This document shows, one piece after another, positions 36,214 through 43,603 of a stretch of 64,000 nt of DNA. Numbering within the stretch: position 1 is the first letter of the stretch; each line of letters begins with the position of its first letter. Origin of the DNA: an uncultured Bacteroidia bacterium (GTDB taxonomy: Bacteria; Bacteroidota; Bacteroidia; Bacteroidales; UBA932); NCBI GenBank assembly GCA_902790635.1, contig CADASN010000003.1:62001-126000 (forward strand), given 5' to 3'. The position numbers and the translations under genes are program-made. The notes beneath the pieces are model-generated. The model ran no database searches, was not told where the DNA came from, and saw only the letters and a program-made list of their open reading frames with translations.

Positions 36214-37151
36214 TGGCTAAACTCCAAAAGAATTTCTGGACCGGCGTCAAGGAGTATTTCCTGATTACCGTAGGTGTATTGATGTATGTGATGGGGTGGA
36301 TCATCTTCCTGATCCCGAACAACATGATCGGCGGTGGCGTGACCGGTCTCGGCTCTATCATCCAATATGCCACGGGAGGCGTCATCAAGATCGGTTACAC
36401 CTACTTTGTCGTCAATGCCGGGCTGCTTGTGGCGGCCCTGTTCACCCTGGGACGCAGTTTCGGTGCCAAATCCATTTATGCCATCCTGCTGACTTCCGTG
36501 GCCCTGAATGTCGGCCAGGGGCTCTTCCCGCAGGAAATTATCCAATTGCTTGCCCTGGACAACGGGAAACTGATGTGCACCATCATGGGCGGCATCATCG
36601 TCGGTGTCGGCATCGGCATGTCGATTTCGCAGGGCGGCAGCACGGGCGGTACGGATATCATCGCCTTGATCATCAATAAATACCGCAATGTCTCGCCCGG
36701 ACGCATGATCCTGATCCTGGATGCGGTCATCATCCTGTCGTCCCTGCTGGTGCCTTCTTACAAGCCGGACGGGACCTTGATGGCGTGGCCGGACAAGATC
36801 ACGACGGTAGTCTACGGTTTCATCCTGATCACGATTGTAAGCACGGTCCTCGACCTGTATCTGTCCGGTTCCCGGCAGTCTGTACAGATCTTCGTGCTCT
36901 CCCAGAAATCGGCCGTGATCGCCGATGCGATCACGTCTGACTTGCACCGTGGCGTGACCGTCCTGAACGGAAAAGGCTGGTACACCAAGCAGGATACGGA
37001 GGTGATCATGGTCATCACGCGCAAGACGGATCTCAATGTTTTCCTGAAATACATCAATTCGATCGATCCCAACGCTTTTATCTCCGTTTCCTCGGTCACA
37101 GGGGTCTACGGCAAGGGTTTTGATAAATTTAAAACAGGTATCAAAAAATAA
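36213..37151 (+). CDS. YitT family membrane protein (second of two)
   Basis: Paralog of the preceding gene, 312 residues, with the same layout: N-terminal helices containing GWIIFLIPNNMIGGGVTGLG, the [19 protein letters not shown] segment, and a C-terminal DUF2179 domain (LHRGVTVLNGKGWYTKQDT). The two copies keep the same spacing of motifs, consistent with a tandem duplication and possibly a heterodimer. A terminator follows at 37185. Confidence 0.88.
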   Translation: MAKLQKNFWTGVKEYFLITVGVLMYVMGWIIFLIPNNMIGGGVTGLGSIIQYATGGVIKIGYTYFVVNAGLLVAALFTLGRSFGAKSIYAILLTSVALNVGQGLFPQEIIQLLALDNGKLMCTIMGGIIVGVGIGMSISQGGSTGGTDIIALIINKYRNVSPGRMILILDAVIILSSLLVPSYKPDGTLMAWPDKITTVVYGFILITIVSTVLDLYLSGSRQSVQIFVLSQKSAVIADAITSDLHRGVTVLNGKGWYTKQDTEVIMVITRKTDLNVFLKYINSIDPNAFISVSSVTGVYGKGFDKFKTGIKK

Positions 37152-37184
37152 AATTGTATCAAAATCGAATATTTTTACTTCTTA

Positions 37185-37213
37185 CCCCCGTCCTACTCTT
37201 TACAGGACGGGGG
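37185..37213 (+). terminator. Terminator of the leuS-yitT operon
   Basis: A 10-bp stem (CCCCCGTCCT, 37185-37194, with 37204-37213) followed by CTCTTTT. Confidence 0.85.
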
Positions 37214-37245
37214 CTCTTTTGTATTATTGCAGAAAAAGAAAACAG

Positions 37246-38232
37246 ATGAAACAAAAGAGTTCTTCTTCTTTAATCCATGCAGTTTATGCAGTCTCCTTTT
37301 TCTGCGTTTTCTTCTCCGTTTTTGACTTGATCCTGCGTCCGGATTCTTCCGGCTGGGCGGCGGCTTTGTCTGCGGGTTTCCTCTCGGGCGGAGCTTTGTT
37401 GCTTTTGCTGCCTGTGTCCGAGGAGTCACGCTCTCTTTCGTTTTGGTTTTCCCTGGTGCTTGCTGTGGTCACTTGTCTCGGCCCTGTTCTGCGTGTGCCG
37501 CTCCCGGTACGCCTTTGCGGAATCCTTCTCCTGTATCTTTTTTATTTGAGCGTGCGCGTGTGTGCGAGATACGCCCAACTTCGTCCGCTGTTCCGGCATA
37601 TCGCCGTTTGGTACAATCTCGAAAACCACGCCCGCTTGTATTACTCCGTCTTGCTCTGTTTCCTGGTGTGCTGTTTCTTTGCCGTGCCTGCTTCGGCCTG
37701 GGTGGCATGGGTGCATGCTGCCTTCGCTTTTTCCTTTTATGCGCTTCTATGGTATCGTGTCCTTTATGGCCGGACGGCTTTAATCGCCCCTGCGAAAGAA
37801 AAGGAGATCCAGGAGTTGATCCGCGGGAATCTTCGAACTGCTCCGCCCCAGGCTGGAGCCGGTTCGGATGACGTGGCCAAGATGTCCCGGGTTTATCAGC
37901 GGGTCGTTTCGCTGATGGAGCAGAAGCGTCCTTTCCTGGACGCCAAATACAACCTTTCTGACATGTCTACGGCCGTCTATACGAACAAAACGTATCTGTC
38001 GAAAACCATCAATATCTTTTCCGGACGGAATTTCAGCCAGTTTGTCAATTACTATCGTATCCGTTATTGCGTGGAAATGCTTCAGCAGGATCCCAACCTG
38101 CGGCTGACGAGTGCCGCCATGATGTCCGGTTTCCACTCGACGGTCACCTTCAATATGGCTTTTAAGCTCAATATGGGGGAGACGCCATCCAGCTTCAAAG
38201 AGCGTCTGCTGATGGAACGTCAGCGCAGCTGA
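37246..38232 (+). CDS. Membrane-anchored AraC-family transcription regulator
   Basis: A 328-residue protein with six or so N-terminal membrane helices (about 8-190) and a C-terminal AraC helix-turn-helix pair (about 228-326). The latter reads FLDAKYNLSDMSTAVYTNKT for the first HTH and LTSAAMMSGFHSTVTFNMAF for the second, with the usual GxxS/T-xxF-pattern. No receiver or kinase is present, so the membrane part likely detects the signal. The gene is richer in T and lower in GC than its neighbours. Starts upstream of 37246 would lie before the preceding terminator. It overlaps the convergent pseudouridine synthase gene by 38 bases. Confidence 0.8.
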   Translation: MKQKSSSSLIHAVYAVSFFCVFFSVFDLILRPDSSGWAAALSAGFLSGGALLLLLPVSEESRSLSFWFSLVLAVVTCLGPVLRVPLPVRLCGILLLYLFYLSVRVCARYAQLRPLFRHIAVWYNLENHARLYYSVLLCFLVCCFFAVPASAWVAWVHAAFAFSFYALLWYRVLYGRTALIAPAKEKEIQELIRGNLRTAPPQAGAGSDDVAKMSRVYQRVVSLMEQKRPFLDAKYNLSDMSTAVYTNKTYLSKTINIFSGRNFSQFVNYYRIRYCVEMLQQDPNLRLTSAAMMSGFHSTVTFNMAFKLNMGETPSSFKERLLMERQRS

Positions 38233-38950
38233 TGCCTTTCCAGCTGGTCGGAACGGGCGCGCAGATCTCCATTTCTTCCTTCCGGACCGGGTGGATGAGA
38301 TGGATCTTGCAAGCGTGCAGGCAGATGCCTCCGTCCGGATTGGACCGGGGTGCACCATATTTGAGGTCGCCCTTGATGGGGCAGCCCAGGTGGGACAGCT
38401 GGCAGCGGATCTGGTGGTGACGTCCGGTCAGCAACTCTACCTCCACGAGATGGTAGCGGTCGGTGCTGCGGAGGTACTTGTAGTTGAGTTTCGCCAGTTT
38501 GGCTTCCGGGTAGCGGGCCGGCCTGGCTGAGGTGCCGTCCGCTACGATATAGGATTTGTTCTGCTGCTCGTTGCGGTTCAGCCACCCTTCCAGGTGTCCT
38601 TCAGCGGGTACGGGCTTCTCGCAGCACAGGGCCCAGTAGGTCTTGTGGACCGTGCCGTCGCGGAAGGCAGCCGTCAGGCGTTCCAGGGCTTTGGAGGTCT
38701 TGGCCAGCAGGCAGACGCCGCTGACGGGACGGTCGAGGCGGTGGGGGAGTCCGAGGAAGACTTTGCCTGGTTTGGCGTCGCGCTGTGCGATGAAGGCCTT
38801 GTACGCTTCCGTCAGGCATTCGTCCCCTGTCTTGTCTCCCTGCGTGATCTCGCCCACGCGCTTGCATACCACCAGCAGGTGGTTGTCCTCGTAGAGGATC
38901 CGTCCCTGCAGATCCTCGAACTCGGCTTGGCTAAGTTCCCGGTATTCCAT
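38195..38950 (-). CDS. RluA-family pseudouridine synthase
   Basis: Converts uridine to pseudouridine in rRNA or tRNA. The 251 residues lack an S4 domain and contain the catalytic HRLDRPVSGVCLLAK motif with its Asp, followed by KTYWALC, then ELLTGRHHQIRCQLSHLG, which is the family RTHQIR-type block with His for Thr. The C-terminal 12 codons overlap the end of the convergent AraC gene. A -7 box lies 4 bases upstream of the ATG. Target uridine unknown. Confidence 0.88.
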   Translation of the reverse strand: MEYRELSQAEFEDLQGRILYEDNHLLVVCKRVGEITQGDKTGDECLTEAYKAFIAQRDAKPGKVFLGLPHRLDRPVSGVCLLAKTSKALERLTAAFRDGTVHKTYWALCCEKPVPAEGHLEGWLNRNEQQNKSYIVADGTSARPARYPEAKLAKLNYKYLRSTDRYHLVEVELLTGRHHQIRCQLSHLGCPIKGDLKYGAPRSNPDGGICLHACKIHLIHPVRKEEMEICAPVPTSWKGISCADVPSADAL

Positions 38951-38954
38951 ACCG

Positions 38955-38962
38955 CAAAGATA
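38955..38962 (-). promoter_or_regulatory. -7 box abutting the pseudouridine synthase start
   Basis: Minus-strand TATCTTTG is separated from the ATG at 38950 by only 4 bases, so the mRNA would be nearly leaderless. Confidence 0.55.
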
Positions 38963-39002
38963 GTGAATATGGAGATAAATGAATAATTATATATTTTATA
39001 AT

Positions 39003-39033
39003 TTTGTTATTAATTTTATAATTCTTACTTTTG
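39003..39033 (+). promoter_or_regulatory. Canonical promoter of higBA
   Basis: TTTG (39003-39006), exactly 19 bases, then TACTTTTG (39026-39033), just 4 bases before the ATG at 39038. The surrounding 80 bases are very AT-rich. HigA probably binds here, but no clear palindrome is seen. Confidence 0.7.
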
Positions 39034-39037
39034 CATC

Positions 39038-39331
39038 ATGAGAGTGATTTCGATTGCGACGCTGCGAGATTACTGGGAGAAGCATCCAGAGACCCGGATT
39101 CCATTAAGTGAATGGTACGTGAAGACTTGCAATGCCCATTGGCAGACGCTGGCAGATATGAAGCGTGATTTCAATTCGGTCGACTATGTCGGGAACCAGC
39201 ATTACGTGTTCAATATAAAAGGAAACCGTTATCGATTGGTCGTTGCAGTCAAGTTTACTCCCGAGTTGGTGTATATCCGCTTTGTCGGAACACATGAAGA
39301 GTACGACAGAATAGATGTAAGAACAGTATAG
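39038..39331 (+). CDS. higB: HigB-type toxin (mRNA interferase)
   Basis: RelE/HigB-fold ribosome-dependent RNase of 97 residues. HigB features include RDYWEKHPETRIPLSEWYV near the start, DFNSVDYVGNQHYVFNIKGN in the middle, and YRLVVAVKFTPELVYIRFVG, ending with GTHEEYDRI. The charged C-terminal block supplies the usual RNA-binding and catalytic residues. It precedes its antitoxin by 2 bases, the gene order expected for higBA. The operon probably stabilises itself or slows growth under stress. Confidence 0.9.
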   Translation: MRVISIATLRDYWEKHPETRIPLSEWYVKTCNAHWQTLADMKRDFNSVDYVGNQHYVFNIKGNRYRLVVAVKFTPELVYIRFVGTHEEYDRIDVRTV

Positions 39332-39333
39332 AT

Positions 39334-39696
39334 ATGGCACAAATCAAAAGCGAACAACAGTATAAGGCTATGATGGCTCGTATTGATGCCTTGTTCTTTG
39401 AGACGGACGAACAGACTCCATCGGACGATCCCCGTCTGCTGGAATTGGACCTCCTTTCGGCTCTGGTGGAGGAGTATGAGAAGGAACATTTTCCGATAAC
39501 CCCGCCTACGCTGACCGAAGTGATGGCAGCGAGGATTACAGAGTTTGGTATCACCCAAAAGGAAGCTGCGTTGATGCTTGGAATATCCGCACCCCGGCTC
39601 TGTGCTATTCTAGGCGGGAAGGTGCTTCCAACTTTCGAGCAGGCTCGCGTCATCTCCCACCGGCTCAAGATTGACCCCGCCATTGTCCTTGCCTGA
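39334..39696 (+). CDS. higA: HigA-type antitoxin with XRE-like helix-turn-helix
   Basis: A 120-residue antitoxin. The N-terminal half (EQQYKAMMARIDALFFETDE, rich in Glu and Asp) likely wraps the toxin; the C-terminal half is a DNA-binding domain (TEVMAARITEFGITQKEAAL, then LGISAPRLCAILGGKVLP) that would repress the higBA promoter. Order and spacing match other Bacteroidales higBA pairs. It is followed by a terminator. Confidence 0.9.
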   Translation: MAQIKSEQQYKAMMARIDALFFETDEQTPSDDPRLLELDLLSALVEEYEKEHFPITPPTLTEVMAARITEFGITQKEAALMLGISAPRLCAILGGKVLPTFEQARVISHRLKIDPAIVLA

Positions 39697-39752
39697 CAAA
39701 AAGACCGCTCCCCTGCGCTCCCGTCGCTTCCAGGTATGTATCTCCGCCAGCA

Positions 39753-39782
39753 AAAAGACCGCCTCTTTCGGGGCGGTCTTTT
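39753..39782. terminator. Terminator after higBA
   Basis: An 11-bp stem (39753-39763 with 39772-39782, arms AAAAGACCGCC) with T-rich flanks on both strands; it can also serve the minus-strand remnant. A partial copy, AAAAAGACCGC, occurs at about 39699. Confidence 0.8.
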
Positions 39783-39800
39783 CGGGTGTGGCGCAGGGAG

Positions 39801-40085
39801 CTAGGGGGCTGGAATCGCCTGGATCTTGTCGGCGTAGTCCGACCAGCCGCCTGCCGCTTTGTATGTATCAACACGTCCTGCCGGGACATAAATAGCCGTG
39901 AGTACATCACATCCATTGAACCAATGCGAATTTCCGGGAACGTATTCTTCCGGAGGAGTATTGAGGGGAACGGTCACCGTTGTCAGGGATTTACATTCAT
40001 TAAAAGAATACGTCCCGATACTAATCATGTCAGTGGGAAGTGTCACACTTGTTAAACCAGTAGAACTAAAAGCAGAGTTTCCGAT
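39801..40085 (-). pseudogene. C-terminal remnant of a BspA-like leucine-rich repeat protein
   Basis: About 94 codons in the minus strand encode BspA-type LRR_5 sequence: IGNSAFSSTGLTSVTLPTDM, then SIGTYSFNECKSLTTVTVP, ending with a typical terminal segment (IYVPAGRVDTYKAAGGWSDY). The rest of the protein and a start codon are missing: upstream the frame runs into the dnaK control region with no further repeats. BspA proteins are surface adhesins; this is a fragment left by deletion or transfer. The remaining stretch to dnaK holds the regulatory sites listed separately. Confidence 0.75.
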
Positions 40086-40127
40086 ATATAAATATAAAAT
40101 TGAAAAAACTATGGTAGCCCGGGAAAA

Positions 40128-40140
40128 TGACAAATTGTCA
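40128..40140. promoter_or_regulatory. Palindrome upstream of dnaK, candidate stress operator
   Basis: TGACAAATTGTCA is a perfect 13-base palindrome about 93 bases before dnaK. A copy differing at one base stands 6 bases before lon (63344-63356). It is not a CIRCE element. The binding protein is unknown. Confidence 0.5.
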
Positions 40141-40180
40141 CAGATTCGCCGTTGGCAAAGGATTTGATGATACCCGTTCG

Positions 40181-40200
40181 GCCTGCCGGAAGTGGCAGGC
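40181..40200 (+). promoter_or_regulatory. Short hairpin in the dnaK leader
   Basis: GCCTGCC and GGCAGGC form a 7-bp stem with a 6-base loop, 32 bases before the dnaK start. It could act as a leader structure or RNA thermosensor; there is no T-run, so it is not a terminator. Confidence 0.35.
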
Positions 40201-40232
40201 GGATGAAAGTGAAATTTTAAAAGACAAATATT

Positions 40233-42146
40233 ATGGGAAAAATCATCGGAATCGACCTCGGCACCACCAATTCGTGCGTGTCCGTTATGGAAGGCAACCA
40301 GCCGACCGTGATCATCAACGACGAAGGCGCGCGTACCACGCCGTCTATCGTGGCATTCACCGACAATGGCGAGCGCAAGGTAGGCAATCCTGCTAAGCGT
40401 CAGGCCATTACCAACCCTCACAACACCATCTTCTCCATCAAGCGTTTCATGGGCGAGACCTATGACCAGGTGAACAGGGAGATTGCCCGTGTACCGTACA
40501 AGGTCACCCGCGGTGAGAACAACACGCCGCGCGTGGACATCAACGGACGGCTCTATTCTCCGCAGGAGATCTCCGCGATCATCCTTCAGAAGATGAAGAA
40601 GACGGCTGAGGACTACCTTCGCCAGGAAGTGACCGAGGCGGTCATCACCGTGCCGGCCTACTTCTCCGACTCGCAGCGTCAGGCGACCAAGGAAGCCGGC
40701 AAGATCGCCGGTCTCGATGTCAAGCGTATCATCAACGAGCCGACGGCGGCTGCCCTGGCCTACGGTCTGGACAAGAAGAACAAGAATATGAAGGTCGCAG
40801 TCTATGACCTGGGCGGCGGTACCTTCGATATCTCCATCCTGGAGCTGGGTGACGGCGTGTTCGAAGTGAAGTCTACCAACGGCGACACCCACCTGGGCGG
40901 TGACGATTTCGACCAGGCCATCATCGAATGGCTGGCCCGTGAATTCGCAACCGACAACGGCGGCATCGACCTGAAGAAGGACCCGATGGCCCTCCAGCGC
41001 CTCAAGGAAGCTGCCGAGAAGGCGAAGATCGAACTCTCCAACGCTACCAGCGCCGAGATCAACCTGCCGTACATCACGGCTGTGGACGGCATGCCGAAGC
41101 ACCTCGTCAAGACGCTGACCCGCGCCAAGTTCGAGACGCTGTGCGACGACCTCTTCCGCCGGAGCATCGAGCCGTGCCGCAAGGCACTCGAGGACGCTCA
41201 CCTGCGTGCTTCCGAGATTGACGAGGTCCTCCTCGTCGGTGGTTCCACCCGTATCCCGAAAGTGCAGCAACTGGTCAAGGATTTCTTCGGCAAGGAGCCG
41301 AACAAGAGCGTGAACCCTGACGAGGTGGTCGCCATCGGCGCTGCCATCCAGGGCGGTGTGCTCGCCGGCGATGTCAAGGATGTCCTGCTGCTCGACGTGA
41401 CTCCGCTGTCCCTCGGAATCGAGACCCTCGGCGGCGTGATGACCAAGCTCATCGAATCCAATACCACCATCCCGGTCCACAAGGAGCAGGTCTTCTCCAC
41501 GGCTGCCGACAATCAGCCGTCCGTCGAGATCCGCGTCCTGCAGGGCGAACGGCCGATGGCCAAGGACAACAAGCAGATCGGTATCTTCCACCTGGACGGC
41601 ATCGCGCCGGCCCCGCGCGGGATTCCGCAGATTGAAGTGTCCTTCGACATCGATACCAACGGTATCCTGAGCGTGTCCGCGAAGGACAAGTCCACCGGCA
41701 AGGAGCAGCATATCCGCATCGAGGCTTCCAGTGGCCTGAGCGATGCTGAGATCCAGCGGATGCGTGATGAGGCCAAGGCCAACGAGGCTGCGGACCGTGC
41801 CGAGAAGGAGCGTGCTGACAAGCTGAACAATGCTGACGCCATGGTCTTCCAGACTCAGCGCAACCTCAAGGAGTACGGTGACAAGATTCCGGCCGACAAG
41901 CGCTCTGCCATTGAGACCGCCTGCGAAGAGCTGAAGAAAGCGGTCGACAACAAGGACATCAATGCAATCGACAGTGCGAATTCTGCACTTGAGGCTGCCT
42001 GGCATGCTGCTTCGGAGGACATGGCCCGTGCCGCCCAGGGTGGTGCACAGCAGGGGCCTCAGGGGCCGGGGCCGCAGGATGGTCCTCAGGCAGGTCCGCA
42101 GGGCCCTCAGCCGGACTATGGCAACAACGGTCCTGACGAGCAGTAA
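40233..42146 (+). CDS. dnaK: Molecular chaperone DnaK (Hsp70)
   Basis: ATP-driven chaperone of 637 residues. The ATPase domain opens [20 protein letters not shown] and contains [19 protein letters not shown] and [16 protein letters not shown]; the substrate-binding domain starts near residue 390 ([20 protein letters not shown]). The lid is followed by a Gly/Gln/Pro-rich tail ([17 protein letters not shown]) ending PDEQ instead of the EEVD-like end. No dnaJ or grpE is adjacent. A palindrome and a leader hairpin lie upstream and a strong terminator lies downstream. Confidence 0.98.
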   Translation: MGKIIGIDLGTTNSCVSVMEGNQPTVIINDEGARTTPSIVAFTDNGERKVGNPAKRQAITNPHNTIFSIKRFMGETYDQVNREIARVPYKVTRGENNTPRVDINGRLYSPQEISAIILQKMKKTAEDYLRQEVTEAVITVPAYFSDSQRQATKEAGKIAGLDVKRIINEPTAAALAYGLDKKNKNMKVAVYDLGGGTFDISILELGDGVFEVKSTNGDTHLGGDDFDQAIIEWLAREFATDNGGIDLKKDPMALQRLKEAAEKAKIELSNATSAEINLPYITAVDGMPKHLVKTLTRAKFETLCDDLFRRSIEPCRKALEDAHLRASEIDEVLLVGGSTRIPKVQQLVKDFFGKEPNKSVNPDEVVAIGAAIQGGVLAGDVKDVLLLDVTPLSLGIETLGGVMTKLIESNTTIPVHKEQVFSTAADNQPSVEIRVLQGERPMAKDNKQIGIFHLDGIAPAPRGIPQIEVSFDIDTNGILSVSAKDKSTGKEQHIRIEASSGLSDAEIQRMRDEAKANEAADRAEKERADKLNNADAMVFQTQRNLKEYGDKIPADKRSAIETACEELKKAVDNKDINAIDSANSALEAAWHAASEDMARAAQGGAQQGPQGPGPQDGPQAGPQGPQPDYGNNGPDEQ

Positions 42147-42163
42147 ACCTGCAAATTCGTTTG

Positions 42164-42196
42164 AAAGGAGGCGCCTGGAAACAGGGCGCCTCCTTT
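42164..42196 (+). terminator. dnaK terminator
   Basis: A 12-bp stem (AAAGGAGGCGCC, 42164-42175, with 42185-42196), 9-base loop, followed by TTTTTT-type sequence. Confidence 0.9.
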
Positions 42197-42246
42197 TTTA
42201 CATAATATAAGGAATCAAAATCATGTTGTATTTTCTAAAAAAATGT

Positions 42247-42254
42247 TATATTTG
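42247..42254 (+). promoter_or_regulatory. -7 box of the OmpA-like/regulator pair
   Basis: TATATTTG, 17 bases before the ATG at 42272, with TTG 18 bases further upstream. Confidence 0.55.
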
Positions 42255-42271
42255 AATGATTTTTCAGTTGA

Positions 42272-43603
42272 ATGCGTCATCGTTCCTTCATATCCCTTCT
42301 GTTCACGGCCGTTCTGTCATTTGTCGGCCTTTATGATGTGGCAGCTGCACCGGATTCCGGAGACGATGTCTCATTCCGCTTCCGTTCCGGCCGGACGGCC
42401 ATTGAATCCGCCGTCCGTCCCAACGCGGACAATCTGGCCAAACTCGATGCTATCCTGAGCGGTCCCCAGGCTTCTCATATCACCCGGATCGAACTTCGCG
42501 CGGCATCTTCTCCGAATGGTCCGACCTATCTCAATAAGCAGTATGCGCACGGGCGTGCCCAGGAGGTGATTGATTATGTCACCAGCCGGTACCCTTCGTT
42601 GCCTGCATCGGTCTGGCAGGTCGAGGAGGTCGCGGAGGACTGGGACGGTGTCATCTCATATTTGAGACGTTCCAAGAAGGAATACAAAGATGAAGCCCTG
42701 CAGATTGTCCGGGCGGGTGCGGCCAATCGCGAAGAACTTCTTCATGATCTTTATACAGGTGAAGCATGGGATGACCTGGTCAACTACTGCTTCCCGTATC
42801 TGCGTACCGTGAAGCTGCATTTCGTTTATGACGGCGAGCCGGATACCACGCAGGTGCTGCCGACTGACCAGAAGCAGCAGACGGAGACCACGCCGGTCGA
42901 GCCCGGTGGAGATGTGATCGTAGTTCCCAAGGTGGAGCGGTCCCTGTTCTTCGCCCGCGGCAGCAATACGCTGAACCTGTCCGGCAAGGAAAATGCTGCG
43001 GCTTGGGATCAGATCCAGGAGATGGTTCGTGACCTCGGCGCAGATTCCCTGCTGGTAGAGAGCTTCGCTTCTCCGGAAGGTACGGTCTCCGGCAACAATG
43101 CCCTGACGCGCCGTAGAGCCCAGGCGTTCAAGGACGTTCTGTCCAAGCGTCTCGGCATACCCGCTTCCCGGATCTCAATCCGTCCGATGGGCGAAGACTG
43201 GGATGGCTTTGCCCGCAATGTCCGCGACAGCTATCAGGGTAAGGACCGCGACGATGTCCTTCCCATCCTCGATAGCTCGCTGTCTGAAGAAGCGAAGAAA
43301 TATGGACTTCGCAAGTTGGATGGCGGCAGGACCTGGCAGCATCTCATCGACAATGAGATGAAGTCGCTCCGTCGTGTCACTGTCCGCAGATTCTCAACTG
43401 ACGAGACGATTCAGTGGGAGTCGGGCTCCGGCCTCCGTGTCGTTCGCGAGATTGAACCGCTCCCTGACATGACACCTGTCACCAGTGCGCTGATGTCCCG
43501 TTCTCCTGATCTGGCATCCTCTGCCGATGCTTCCGGGATTCTGTCCCGGCCGGCAGTTCCTGCCGCCCCGTCTCGTCCGTTCTTGAGCCGGTTGAGAATT
43601 TGA
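42272..43603 (+). CDS. Tandem OmpA-like domain periplasmic protein
   Basis: Exported 443-residue protein with two copies of an OmpA-like module. Copy one (about 33-195) has FRFRSGRTAIESAVRPN, IELRAASSPNGPTYLNKQYA and EEVAEDWDGVISYL; copy two (about 226-380) has SLFFARGSNTLNLSGKENA, VESFASPEGTVSGNNALTRR and RPMGEDWDGFARNV. The SPxG...NxxLxxxRA pattern is OmpA-like and suggests peptidoglycan contact. Related proteins occur in Bacteroidales fimbrial loci. Its stop overlaps the start of a transmembrane regulator, suggesting it is that regulator's periplasmic partner. GC is lower than the flanks. Confidence 0.72.
   Translation: MRHRSFISLLFTAVLSFVGLYDVAAAPDSGDDVSFRFRSGRTAIESAVRPNADNLAKLDAILSGPQASHITRIELRAASSPNGPTYLNKQYAHGRAQEVIDYVTSRYPSLPASVWQVEEVAEDWDGVISYLRRSKKEYKDEALQIVRAGAANREELLHDLYTGEAWDDLVNYCFPYLRTVKLHFVYDGEPDTTQVLPTDQKQQTETTPVEPGGDVIVVPKVERSLFFARGSNTLNLSGKENAAAWDQIQEMVRDLGADSLLVESFASPEGTVSGNNALTRRRAQAFKDVLSKRLGIPASRISIRPMGEDWDGFARNVRDSYQGKDRDDVLPILDSSLSEEAKKYGLRKLDGGRTWQHLIDNEMKSLRRVTVRRFSTDETIQWESGSGLRVVREIEPLPDMTPVTSALMSRSPDLASSADASGILSRPAVPAAPSRPFLSRLRI

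Noticed and set aside
39697..39752. AAAAAGACCGC repeated at 39699 and 39752 as a mobile-element edge
   Set aside because: The second copy is simply the terminator arm; the first is short and could be chance.
40086..42005. Upstream extension of the BspA fragment frame through dnaK
   Set aside because: Only the last 94 codons look like leucine-rich repeats; the rest is antisense to dnaK.
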